DNA of 64,000 bases from Rotaria sp. Silwood1 (taxonomy: Eukaryota > Rotifera > Eurotatoria > Philodinida > Philodinidae). The notes beneath the pieces were generated by a model, which was not told the origin of the DNA, made no database searches, and was given only the letters and a program-made list of their open reading frames with translations. The stretch covers positions 62,001-126,000 of the forward strand of contig CAJNOP010000495.1 in assembly GCA_905250075.1 (NCBI GenBank), read 5' to 3'. The position numbers and the translations under genes were made by a program. This document shows positions 24,939 to 38,898 of the stretch, one piece after another (position 1 is the stretch's first letter; every line of letters begins with the position of its first letter).

Positions 24939-27900
24939 ATGTCGGAAACAATTATTGATGAAAATTCATCATTAAATGGTTTAATAACAACAGACACAAA
25001 TTCATCAGTCAAAGAATCCGGTGTTAATAATGAGAATGAAGAAACATGGTTATATGGAAAACAAAAGGTGGAAGAAAATGTGTAAGTTTTCTAAGTTATT
25101 ATTATTATTATTAATTTGATTAAATTTTTTTACAAAATTTTTAGTGATAATACAACAGCACCATCAATTGATGAAGTAACAACACAGGAAATTGATGCTA
25201 GGGTATGTAGAAAATGTCTTTTTCTTTTAATTTTGAAAATCAGGAAAATGTGTAAGTCTTCATTCAAAAAATTTACCTTGTTTTATTCAACTAAAAAACA
25301 ATTTTGTATATCAATAAAGAAGATTCTATTCGGAAATGAAGATTTAGATTTGTCTTTTTTTTTTAGTTTGTACTAAACAAACTGATACATTTTCGAAATT
25401 TGAATCTTTGAAATATATCATTGTGTATGATCGTGTTAGAAAATATTGAAAAATATAAAAGATTGATTCATGTAATGCCTACCGAACTGAAATATAAAAC
25501 TCAGATTGAATTTAAAAGAAAGTATCAATAAGACTAGTAGAATATCCTGAGAGTTTTAGGTGATTCGTAAAACATTGACAATTAACTGTGTTCCAAAATA
25601 GAACGAACAGAACAATCTTCATGTGATTAGCAGCAGCTACTAGATTGTGTTTCTCATTTTCATCCCATAAGAATTGCGTTGACAACTTTCTTTTTATTTC
25701 ATATGTTCCATATTTTTATTTTCTCTTTATTAGTATAATTTTAAACATTGAAGTTCTCAAGTTGACTGTAAGATTATGATAAACGATAGAAAATGATGAG
25801 CATATGGTTTTTTTTCATGTCATTAAGTTGCAGGATGTACTCATTGACGTTTGATAAATAATCTAGAAAACAAGTCCAAAAATTATTGAATTTGATATTG
25901 ATAGATTCATTGTTTCAACATTTCTATACGAAAAAAACAAAACATTCAATGAATAGCACATCTTGTAAGCTATAAGGCATGGTACGAAAGTTCTACATTT
26001 GTTTTATTTTCAGTTTAGTACAACAACAACAACTTGTCATGTAGAGTTGATAGTTTTCTTATTGTAAAAAGCAAGATGTCTACTGAAAAGCGTCTTGAAA
26101 TTTTACACACAAACAATAATGAAAAGTTTATTGGATGAATTTATTTTGCACTTGAGTTTTCTATTGATATCAAAAGATTCGAACTATCAAAATTACAAAT
26201 TCCATAGAAAAATATTTTATTAAAAACATGTGATGAAGTATTATTTAATGTGTAGAGAGCTCATTAAACTTGGAATTTCACTAACTGCGATGACGAGAAC
26301 AAATCTTATCTTCCGAAATCACTTTTTCATTGTGAACAATTTTGCTCTAGTAAACACTATGAGAAAAATGTCGATTTCGGACTCAACCGAGAACTTGAAA
26401 ATTATATTTTTACCTATTTATAACATCCTATGATAGCATTACGAAAGGCAATAAATAAAACTAACTTTCTTATTCAATGAAGATTCTCTTTGATATCGTA
26501 AAACATTGCAGAGAATTGTTTTTTTTTTGTCAGTGAAACTTATTCTTAAATCTGTTTTTGTAGGAAAAGGCAGCAATACCATCAACAATAAATCCAACAA
26601 CATCATCATTACTCGGTAGTCAATTAGATGATGATTCTGATGATGATGATGATGGAATTCAAGTTACTATTCGTAATATTAAATCAGGCACATCAATTTT
26701 TCCACCAGCTCGACAAAATAGTCGAACAACAATACCATGTAAATAAATATTCGGATATTTTATTTTTTTTGTATGCTTAATTAAGTATATTTTGTTTTTG
26801 AAATTCTAGCGGGTCCAGTCATCCCAACAAAATCACAGGCAACACGTGCTATTGATTTAGATGCACAAGGTATTATTAATGGACAGCCAACATATGAACA
26901 TGATTTAATGAATGCATATAAAGATGATGAAAAACCATGGAAAAAACCAGGTTTGATGAAACATCGTAGAATTAGATATCGTTTAAAGATATGTTGTTGT
27001 TGTTTTTTTAGGAGCGGATATCACTGATTATTTTAATTATGGTTTTACTGAAGAAACATGGGCACAATATTGTGATCGACAACGTCGTTTACGTTCAGAA
27101 AATAATTTAGCTCGTCTCAATGCTGCTCATGTAAAAAGAACTTGTCAAATAAGATGACTACGTTTCATTTCAAACGCTACTTATAGAGTTTTGAAGAGCA
27201 ACTATCAAATTTTGTTTATAGTTATTTCGATCATGTATATCTAATAATGCACATAGTAGTTGTTTTTTTGATACCGAAAAATCTTCTTATAACTTTCTTC
27301 GAAATTGTGTGTCACCATGGTCGAAATCGATTACTCAACGCCTAAAAAGAAATGTCAATTTTTTGTTTCTGAACATTTGGACTATTTGTAAAATGATGAA
27401 CTTATTATTATTTTATTGAATTTTTCACTTAAACAGTATTTATCGCAAAACTCATACTTTTGTACCCTTAGGAATGGAAAAATTGACCTTTTTTCAAGTA
27501 TTGAGTGGTTAATTTGATCGTGACATATAAAATTCATGAGTCAATCGATTAGTTTATTTATAGAGTATGGTGGTACACAGTTTCTGAAAAAGTTGAACGA
27601 TCAGTCGTCATTATTCTAAGGAGGCATATTGAATAATTGAAAACATTATAATAGCCAAAAATTAGAGAATCAAATAAAAATGCTAAAATTTTGGGTATTA
27701 AAAAATCTAATGTGAGTATTTAATTGACCCATACGATTAAAGATAAGACAAGACTATTGAAGAATAACTTAAATTAATATTTGATTATATCATTTATAAT
27801 TGCTATAATATTGACTAACTGCTACAAAAACAGTATAGGTGACTTTTCCTGTGAAGAGTGGTCATCTTATCTAAGAGAGTTTGTTAAAACATTTTTTGAT

Positions 27901-30128
27901 GCATATAAAATCTTATTTAGATTCCACCAATGCCACAAATGCTTCCTGTTCATCCCCCTATGGTACATCAAATGAATCCTCATCCAGCGATGATTATGAA
28001 TAAACCACCAATAAATATGCCAATTGTACAACGACCATTTATGAATGTACGAAAACAAGATGGAAGAATTGATGTTATTGGTATGATAATTTTTATTTTC
28101 ATAATTAAGATTATTTTGTTTTTTGTTTTCTATGTCAAGGTGCTACTGATCAAACATCCCGTCGACAAATGTTTGATGCACCAAATACTTTCGAACATCC
28201 ACCATTTATGAACGGACCTCCATTGTATGTTTTCTAAAAGCTTTGAAAAAAATTATAATTTCTGCAATTCTTTTTTTTTGTGATGATTTATTTATTTTTT
28301 GATTATTGTTAGAGATATCTAAGAGCAAGTTTTTTTTCGTTTCTGCTCTCGACTTAAAGAAAACTATTTCAGCATTTACTCATAGAAACGAAAAAAAAGG
28401 CTTGAATACTTTCTCATGGGTCCAGACATAATAAATTTGAATTGTTTTCGAGTCGATCTCGCTCATCCCTGATCATAATTTATTAAGATAGTAGAGTTTC
28501 AATTGAACAGACTTATTGTCAAGAGTGACTGAGCGATTCATCACGAGTATGTACGTGTGAATGAGGATCTTTCGTGTATCCTCATTGACACTAACTCACA
28601 TCCATCCTAGAACCGAAATCTTTTTAGAGGTTTTATGAGAAATTATGTAGCATCTATAAGAAAAAAAATAATTGAAATCTGAACCGAGCATCGAAGGAGA
28701 TTCCCTTACTAAATATGAACGAGAAGAATTTATTTGACATTATCTTTAGTCCTGGTGGTCAACCACCTAGTGGTCAAACAGTTGGTGATCTCGTTACTCC
28801 ACCACCAACATCCAATGGTCCTGCACCACAACATGGAACACCACCTGGTGGTAATCATCCTATACCAACACTGGGTGCACATCGATTACCTATGATGGCT
28901 CCACCACCTGGTATGCAATTTCGGCCTCAATTTGGTCATCCACATGCGCCTGGTGCCCCTCCATTTTTTCCTCATGGACCTGCTGCAGGCATGCATGGCG
29001 AAAGGTAAAAATTCTTCTTTTCATTCATTTTAGAGTATACTTACAATTTATTATAGACCACCACAACCATACTTTTTACCTCATCATCCACAGCAACCAT
29101 GGGATAAGTAAGTTTCCTTTTATTTTTTTTTCTCCATGTTAATTATTTTGATTAAATTATATTTATTAATTAGAGCTGGTATGCCTCCTGTACATGGTTT
29201 TCCACCTGGACATTTTCCTCCTCAAGCACCTGTACCAAGTAATACTGGCAATGGACGACCACCATCTAGTCGAAGTCCAACACCTGAAGATCATTCACCA
29301 CGTAGTTCAACACCGGAAGAAAATCGTCCTAGTGGTAATGGTGGTGATACTGAAAAAACATCAAAAGATGATCGATATAAAGATAGATATCGGTATTTAA
29401 TGAGAAAATGTTTTAAAAAACATCTACTTTTTTTTTTTTCTTTCAAGAGATGAGCGTGAACATTATTCAACATCACGTCGTCGTTCATCTCCAAAAGATC
29501 GTTCATCATCATCTTATCGTTCACGTCATCGAAGTGGTGATCATGAATATGAACGACCAAGAAGTGATCGAAAATCATCACGTGATCGTGATGATAAATA
29601 TGAACGTTATTCACGAAAGTAAATTTTCAAATATTTTATTTGAATTTTTCTTTTATAATTATTTTTTTGTTTTTTGTCAGACGACATCATCGAGAAGATA
29701 GTGGACGTCATCATCGAGGTGATGATGATGCATCTCGTAGTCATCGTTCATCACGACGTACACCAACGAAAAATTTTTCTTCGCCACCAAAAACTCTTGC
29801 TACTAGTAACAGTCAAGTTTCCTCAACAGAACCTTCTCAAACATTACCTGAAAATCCAGAAACAATTGAAAATGATCAAACATCAACAACAAATATAGCT
29901 GCATCAACAACATCATCATCATCACCAAATAGTCGATCACGTCGTGATGATTCTGAACGTTCTTCGTCACGTCATGGTCATCATAAAAAATCATCAAAAC
30001 GATCGCGGCGTGATAGTGGTGATGAACGTAGTCATCATAGACATTCGAAAGATAAATCTAGTAGCAGTAAAAAAACAACAAATCAAACAGAAACTTCATC
30101 GGATGTTAAAGACCAAATAAATGACTAG
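24939..30128 (+). CDS. FIP1L1: FIP1 (pre-mRNA 3'-end processing factor, CPSF subunit)
   Basis: Twelve exons (24939-25081, 25145-25202, 26564-26738, 26810-26950, 27012-27130, 27921-28080, 28140-28224, 28750-29004, 29057-29107, 29174-29392, 29448-29618, 29681-30128) join in frame to 674 residues; human FIP1L1 is about 594. The acidic N-terminus has WLYG, then a [10 protein letters not shown] run followed by IQVTIRNIK. The Fip1 signature follows: [20 protein letters not shown] then [12 protein letters not shown]. The middle is Pro/Met/Gly-rich and the C-terminus is an Arg/Ser/His/Asp-rich RS-like tail, as in animal FIP1. Role: links poly(A) polymerase, CPSF and U-rich RNA during cleavage and polyadenylation in the nucleus. 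Introns 2 (1,361 bp), 5 (790 bp) and 7 (525 bp) are long for this window; nothing recognised inside them. ACTTTTCAG lies eight bases before the ATG. Confidence 0.93.
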
Positions 30129-30296
30129 AATACGTTTGATGTTTTTGTCCTTTTCGTTTCTTTTTTTTCTTGTCATGTAAATTTCTTCTTTTTCTATTGT
30201 TGTCTATTGATTCTCTGTATATCTTGGAGAAAACATAAAGAACATTAAATACATATACGTATTAAATAGATATAATTGTTCTAGATTAATATTATT
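30129..30296 (+). promoter_or_regulatory. 168-bp gap between FIP1 stop and ArfGAP1 start, with acceptor-like site
   Basis: A T-rich stretch, then ACATAAAGAACATTAAA (a possible weak polyadenylation region near 30232-30248), then TTGTTCTAG ending at 30284, twelve bases before the ArfGAP1 ATG. The layout suits a polycistronic or trans-spliced pair, or a very compact promoter. Confidence 0.4.
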
Positions 30297-33200
30297 ATGG
30301 CTAGTCCACATACTCGATCAGTTCTTAAAGATCTTAAATTAAAAGATGATAATAATATTTGTTTCGAATGTGGAGCATTAAATCCACAATGGGTATCTGT
30401 TTCATATGGTAAGATATGAATATATAATTCCATGTAAGAAAGTTTACAAAAACCACTTTTAAGTATTTTCAATATAAAAAAATAACTAAATTTTCTTACT
30501 ATTTTTCACTTGAAAAAGTATTTAGTAGAAGTAATTTATAGTAATTTTGAAAAATACTTATTAACGCTTCTCGCATTTCTTAAATTCATTAAAGCACTCT
30601 TGGATATAAAAGAAGTACTTAACAGTAATTTTTCTAATTATCGAATATATTAGATTAATTTTCATATTTTCAGAAGTATTTGATTGAACTTTTGGCTTAT
30701 ATAGCAGTGAATCATAAAAAAATTAAGCATATAATGTTATTTTAGTTATATTCGAGTACTGTTCTAAACCTGTATAGTAGTGTTGCTTACGTATACTGCA
30801 TATACACTTAATAACATTCCACAGGAATATAAAACGCGAGCATTTCTCGTGAAACCCTCAAAAAGCCTTATTTTGCCTCCGGAAGCGTGAAATACTTCAT
30901 CCAGCGAGCATCCAAGAACGAGGGTTTCGTTAGAGACATTGTCAGCTACTTAAGTTCTCAAAAAGATGCCCATTCAGATAGTCCCCTTGTTCTACTGTTA
31001 TCTATAATTGCCTATTTTCCAATAAAACCCTTTACCATGGTCTTTATTGCAGCTAGATTATGTGATAGAGAGATTGTTCTGAAGTATAAGAATCAACTGA
31101 TGTCATATAGGGTGTGGGTAGGTGTAGCTGCGTCTGTAACTGTGGGTGAATGTTGGCAACGCTCTTCTCTTCACTCTCACCCTTACCCACAGCTACACTC
31201 ATACCCACCCTCACAGACACATCCACATCCACATCCTTATGCCCGCAAGATGGAAATGATATTTCCAGAAGTTGACAAATATGTGGAGGAAGCAATCAAT
31301 TTTGAAATTATTGATATCAATGCCTGAGATGAAGAAGAGTTTTTGATGGATTCCAGTAGCGAAGATGATATTTACTTTGAAAAAATAAAATCAAATGGTT
31401 TATCTACCGAAAAATAGGCAATTATAGATCACAGTAGAACAAGGAGGCTATCTGAATGGGCACCTTTTTGAGGACTTAAGTAACTGACAATGTCTCTAAC
31501 GAAACTCTCGTTCTTGGATGCTCGCTGGATAAAGTATTTCACGCTTCCGGAGGCAAAATAAGGCTTTTTGAGGGTTTCACGAGAAATGCTCGCGTTTTCT
31601 AACAGAACATCTTAGAAAGGCGTAGCTTTTTTTTGCCTGAGGACAACAGTCTAGTCTATCGCTTGCAATAATTAGAGGTCAAAATCCGGCTCTCTAACAC
31701 CCTAAGTTTTCGATTTTTTTCGAAAAAGTTCTCAAACTTCATGAAGACACGTTCGAAAGTTTTCGTTCCCAGTACACAATTGACTTGCCTCATATAGAGC
31801 TATTGAACAAAAACACCGCAGGTCTCTAGCTATTATCATTATGGAGATATTTGACCAACACTGACTGTCTTTTTTAATTTGAAATGAATGGTAGTTATTT
31901 AATGTTATAAGATAGGATTAGAAGCAGTCAGAATCAGAGATGAATGGTACTTTTCTATTGGCTCAATTTTTATTTTATGTTTAAGAAATTGTGCTGTTTT
32001 AAACTCAATTTTTCTCTTTCGCTTATGACAGAGTTTGTTTCAGATGAAATTTTTTATGTAAAACATTCATTTAAATTCAAAGCATTAATAAGAGTGCAAT
32101 AGACATTGATGAAATATCTGTTCGCTTTACGAGTTATGCTCCAAGTTCGACAAGTAGATGAAATGGAGTCTTCAGTGTCAACATTCGAAACAGCATATTT
32201 TTCAACAATAAGAATAGTTTGTACCAATATAATTTCAATATTTCTAGTGCTTAAATGTATTTTCTTATACTAATTGAAAACTTCGCTCATCAAATCAGCA
32301 CGTCATATTACTTCGTTACTATTTCGGAAATCATATTTCTAAAACTACTTGTTTTTACTGTACGGCTAGAAACCCATTTTGAAACAATCTGATTATGTCA
32401 AGCAAAAAAAAAGCAAAACAAATAGACATTTAAAGAATAAATTTAATATAAAATTCTAAATATTTGATTCTCATAGGTATTTTTATTTGTCTTGAATGTT
32501 CTGGTAAACATCGTGGATTAGGTGTTCATTTATCATTTGTTCGTTCAATATCAATGGATAAATGGAAAGATATTGAATTAGAAAAAATGAAAGTTGGTGG
32601 AAATCGTCAAGCAAAAGAATTCTTATCTAATCAATCAGATTATAATTCAAATACAATGAGTTTACAACAACGTTATAATTCACGTGCAGCTGCACTTTAT
32701 CGAGATAAAATAAATACAGAAGCACAAGGTAAAACTTGGTCTATAAATTCTTCACCAGCATTAAATTATACATCGTCTTATGAATCTTTATCTTCAAAAA
32801 ATTATACTGATAAATCATCCGAAATAAAAAGAACTTCGTCAGATTGGACAGAATTTCAATCATCAGAACAACGAAATGATGATTATGATAATTATCAAAA
32901 TAGTAATTTTAATGAACAAGAATATCCCTCTGATCTTGATAGTGGTCATTCAAAATATTTTGGTTTTGATAATAAAAATTATACAGCATCATCTCAACGT
33001 AAATCATCAAATCCTGAATTATTAGCAGCATCAATTTCAAATATGAGTGTTAATGCTGCTAAATGGGCAGGTGTTGCTAAAGATTCTCTTTTTAAATTTT
33101 CTAAAACAGCTGCTGAAAAAGCAACTGAATTAACAACAAAAGCGAGCGACCAAGCAAAAGATCGAACATTACTTACAAATGTTCAAACAGGTGTGACGAA

Positions 33201-33696
33201 TATAGCATCAACAATGGGGAAATTAGGTACAAAAACATGGTCGGATATGCAATCATTATGGTCAGGAAAAAATTATCATTTAAATAATCGAGATGATCAA
33301 CGTTTACATCATAATCAAAATGATTCAGATAATGTAAATTTTAAAGAAAATTTTAGAATTTATTTTATTTTATTTTATTTTTAGAACAATTGGTCTTCTT
33401 TTGATTCACAACCATCATCAACAGTAACATTTGATAATAATTTGAATTATCAAGATACTTCTACTAGTTTATCAAGTCATTGTCATGAACAATCTAAATC
33501 AAATAGTAGTCTTCCAATATATAATCATGATCAAAGTTCTGAATCGTGGTTTAATGATCCAACAAAGGTGAAATCAACTTATGTCAATATTCCACCCTCT
33601 TCCTCGAAAAATAATGATCGTATAAATACATCGGTTCTAGTAAAACCTAAAGAAGAGCCAGTAGCAAATCTCATTGATTTTGATGATGAAAACTGA
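30297..33696 (+). CDS. ARFGAP1: ArfGAP1 (Arf GTPase-activating protein 1)
   Basis: Three exons (30297-30408, 32477-33333, 33385-33696) join in frame to 426 residues; human ArfGAP1 is about 406. The ArfGAP zinc finger is split by intron 1: CFECGALNPQWVSVSYG joins IFICLECSGKHRGLGVHL, giving the C-x2-C-x16-C-x2-C pattern and the catalytic Arg in KHRGLG. FVRSISMDKWKDIELEKMK follows, as in ArfGAP1. Residues ~240-320 (NAAKWAGVAKDSLFKFSKTA through TKTWSDMQSLWSGK) correspond to the amphipathic lipid-packing-sensor region that targets curved Golgi membranes. The C-terminus NLIDFDDEN is also characteristic. Role: triggers GTP hydrolysis on Arf1 during COPI vesicle cycling. Intron 1 (2,068 bp) holds the inverted-repeat element at 30831-31598. 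Single-copy status not testable here. Confidence 0.95.
30831..31598. mobile_element. 768-bp element with long terminal inverted repeats in ArfGAP1 intron 1
   Basis: Arms of about 160 bp at 30831-30990 and 31440-31598 are about 95% identical reverse complements (shared AAAACGCGAGCATTTCTCGT terminus). Such identity implies a young insertion. The interior holds an open frame on the plus strand (30887-31327, 146 codons; a further stretch with DSSSEDDIYFEKIKSNG follows after a stop). Acidic Ser-rich stretches of this kind occur at the N-terminus of some transposases, but no catalytic domain is present, so it is non-autonomous. The interior also contains TGTGGG-like G-rich (31111-31150) and C-rich (31173-31236) strands. 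Target-site duplication is not obvious; superfamily unknown. Confidence 0.75.
31111..31236. repeat. TGTGGG-like palindromic repeat (inside TIR element)
   Basis: GGTGTGGGTAGGTGTAGCTG and following G-rich sequence face a C-rich strand (CACTCTCACCCTTACCCACA and on to ATCCACATCC) across a short spacer. It resembles the hairpins at 49.0, 57.2 and 60.2 kb. Confidence 0.6.
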
Positions 33697-34938
33697 GCTG
33701 ATGATGATTGTGCTAGATGGAAATCCATCGATAGAAAATAAAAGATAAGAAAAGTTTTTTGAATTTATTTTGTTCGTATTGAAAAAAAAAGTTTACATCT
33801 GTTTTCATTCCTATTGTGAATTAATGGATCTTCATTTATTTTCTTTTGATACAAATCTCTTTTTCTCAAAATAAGCTAGTGAAAATTTTTTATTAGACAT
33901 TTTAATTGTTATTTTGGTGATATATTTATACGTTGTTTTTTTTCTCGTATTTTCAAAATAAAAATAACTATTGCTATTATTACTTTAAAATAATAAATAA
34001 CCAAATTATTTTTATTATATTCACTGAATTCATCTAAAAATTCTAACAATTTAACAAATATGGTTCAATTCAATACATTCTAAATCTGAAAATGATCAAT
34101 GATTTTATTTTTTTTTACGTGAGTAGCTTGAAAAAAAAATTGTTGATATGCATTGCTTTTATCACATTCGATTATTAGTAATGTTCTAAAGTAAATTAGA
34201 ATGGTGCTGGTATCGACAGCTGCACTAGTTTACAGACAAAAAAAAGAAGGTCTTGTAAAAAAAAGTGCTTTGAGAGAGAGAAAAGTATGTGCTCTTTTCA
34301 CACCGATAATACACAACGAAAATCAAAAAGGGTGTGGCGGTTGGTATCTAGCCAGAATACCAAATCAAGTAAATTATTTTCATTCTGTCACGTTGATATT
34401 CATTCAGTGTAGATACGCATCTATCGACATATTTTATCGAATTATATATATATTTCGTTTTAAAAAAAAATCTCATGACATAGGTTAAATCATCAGATCT
34501 ACGCATATTCATTAAGAGGTAGAAGTATACAGATTAAATAAATATTGATATACGCAGTTTTACAAAAAGATAGTAGTTGAATCACCCTGGAAAAGAGAGA
34601 AAGAAAGTCCATATAGAAGATGCTTTAACTAGATTTTTTCTCTCAAAATACCTTGGGTTACTTCTATAAGTATTTATCTGGTATTCAAGGTTATACTTTT
34701 TTTTCTTTTGATAGGTATCATCTATTGATTTCTTGTTTTTTATGAATACATTATTTAGAGATAATAAATTGCTAACTCAACTAATACAATATCCTTGAGT
34801 TCAATCATCTTGTCCTTTTTTTAAAATTTTATTTCACTATGGTTACATCAGATTTTATGCGTGAATAAAAACACATACACTATTTCAATTTTCTTTAGAA
34901 CGATAGATTTTTGTCAACAAGTTAAATAACAAAAAAAA
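33697..34938. other. ArfGAP1 to TDO intergenic stretch
   Basis: About 1.2 kb, AT-rich. A 95-codon frame at 34201-34488 has no exon-like features or family resemblance. No repeat was recognised. Confidence 0.4.
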
Positions 34939-36671
<1,733 letters not shown>

Positions 36672-38898
36672 AATTCAATGTCTACTAATTAGTTTTATCC
36701 TGTAGAAAAAAAAAGAACCATAATTAATTTTAATAATGAAACAAAAAAAACTGAAATCTACATGAAATTTTTGATTTGATTTTTCTTTTTAATTCTTCTA
36801 AGATACAAAAAATGTCGAAATTTTTTTTAGCATCTTTCAGTTGTAGTTATATACTTTCGCTCTATTCTTGCTCTTAATGAATAAATTTTAAAAAAAAAGT
36901 ATTCTACGTCGAATTATTAGCAGATATTTTATATTATTAATGAATAATAAAAACAATTGGTATATACTATCTTAGAAAAAGCAAGTCAATTCATTTACAT
37001 AGATAAAGCACTGAAAAAGAAAATACTCTAACTAATTCAATTTGCACGATTGAATTCATCAGAATTAATTCTGTTGTTTGTAATTCATTTGCATGAAAAA
37101 CAATTGTATAGAGATATAATGTATTTACAGAGTAAGGTCATCTAAGGATGAAATATAATATAACGATGAAAGGGTATGCTTTCGTATAATGACATGCTAT
37201 ATTATCAGCTGCGTCATTTTCTCATTGTATATTTCATTTGATTTTACGTTTATTATATGTCACAATTGCTTGTGTGACGAAAGAATGGCATAGATCTTTT
37301 TAAAATCGATGATTTGAGTACTATTGAAAAAAAAAGAAGAGAGAGTACTGTTTTATATTTTACATATGTCATGTTATTGTTGTATATATTCTTTTTTCTT
37401 CAATATTTGTATAATAGTTTCCATTCACATAAAACTTGACTACAAGAAATACAGAAGGTTGGAAAATTCAACTGCACTTATTCTACGAAGGATATGAATG
37501 TCAAAGGCACACGTTTATCTTGATTGCTGAAATATTATCAGAGTCACAATGAAGGACACGTATTTTTCTTCAAGCTTTTTTAATCTCAAAAAAAGATATC
37601 TATTGCATTTTTCAATATATAATTTGAGTTTATTTTATGTTGTTACTTTAGTTAAAAGATCTAGTGATTTACGTAAATATTAGTATTTCTGAATAATTTA
37701 AAACTCTTGATGATGGTATAATAAATGTTCGCACATGATATTTTCATTGAATATAAGTTTCTTTTATAAGATTCAAAAACGATAATCCTTTCAAAGTATA
37801 AAGAAGAGTCATTCATTATCATACGTCATAGGATTAGGTCCCGTTTCGTCGAAAAATAAAAATGCAATGAAAAGAAACAGACTATGCTACTCTGATTGAC
37901 TAGATTTTTTTAAACATACTAATCAAAGATAATGCTTAATAATTTTGCATGATTTTTTTCAAAACGCTGATTAGAGAGCAGTATCGAATACGCATATAGA
38001 AGATATTAGAGAAGAAAACATGTGTAGAAAAACGAAAAACTCAATATTTTTTTTATACTAAATAATAGCATTACTTTTTTCAAGACATTCTTCTAATGTT
38101 TATGTTTGTTGTTTAGTGTGGAGTCAGTGTAGGTTTCAGCGAACGGATACCCTAACCCTCACTCTAACCTATTCTCACATCTACCCACACCCTATCATTC
38201 ATTAGTCTAAGATTTTGTTTCTTATCTTCTATTCATGAACCAAACATATGTATGCTGTAGACAAAGTTAGAATTCTACTTTTGATCGTATGCAATAAGAA
38301 AATTTTTATCATGAACTAGGGACGTTAAAGAAAGACAAAGCATTCGACTATGAAACGTGATAAAAGTTTTCCAATTTTTTCTAGTCAAATGTAGGTATTA
38401 GTATGGCGTTTTTAGCTGAAGGATTTCTCTAGCTTTTGTCCATTTATCTTGATTCACTAAAACAAACATCGTAGTAAGTAACTTTCTTTACATACTGTTT
38501 GTCTATGTTGTTTTTTCGAATAATTAGTGTTTTTCTATTGGATGGCTTGAGATATTTGAAAAATCGACCACCGTTATCGATACAGCTCATTGATGTGTTG
38601 TAGAAAGGCCGAGAAGAAAAACATCGGACATTCTTAATTTTTGGCTACGGAGTCTGCGCTCTATTCTTTTCTTTATCTAGACCCTCAAGATATCGAGATT
38701 CAATTCGAAAAATTGCTCTTGATAAGCAAAATACCATTAAGAGAACGTCATGACGATTCCAAAATTTCCTGACAATTCAACATCTTTTATTGACTATTAT
38801 AGCATGAAATATTTTGAACAAGAATTTATTTGAATTTTATCACCAATTTTTTCAAATGAGTCATATACAAAATATTTTGAAAAAAGAATGAGCTCGAT
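36672..38898. other. intergenic region between TDO and BBOF1 (convergent)
   Basis: About 2.2 kb of AT-rich DNA. The only recognisable item is a C-rich telomere-like tract at 38149-38193. No supported gene. Confidence 0.45.
38149..38193. repeat. C-rich telomere-like tract
   Basis: ACCCTAACCCTCACTCTAAC followed by CATCTACCCACACCCTA, preceded 20-30 bp upstream by a weak G-rich part (GTGTGGAGTCAGTGTAGG). It belongs to the same composition class as the hairpins in the right half of the window. Confidence 0.5.

Noticed and set aside
26230-26433. 67-codon frame inside FIP1 intron 2
   Set aside because: No splice sites in a compatible phase and no resemblance to FIP1 or another family.
29291-29997. 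His/Met/Asp-rich minus-strand frames opposite the FIP1 tail
   Set aside because: They are antisense to RS-like codons (CGT, CAT, TCA) of FIP1; no splice structure of their own.
34201-34488. 95-codon plus frame between ArfGAP1 and TDO
   Set aside because: No family resemblance; composition fits random AT-rich sequence.
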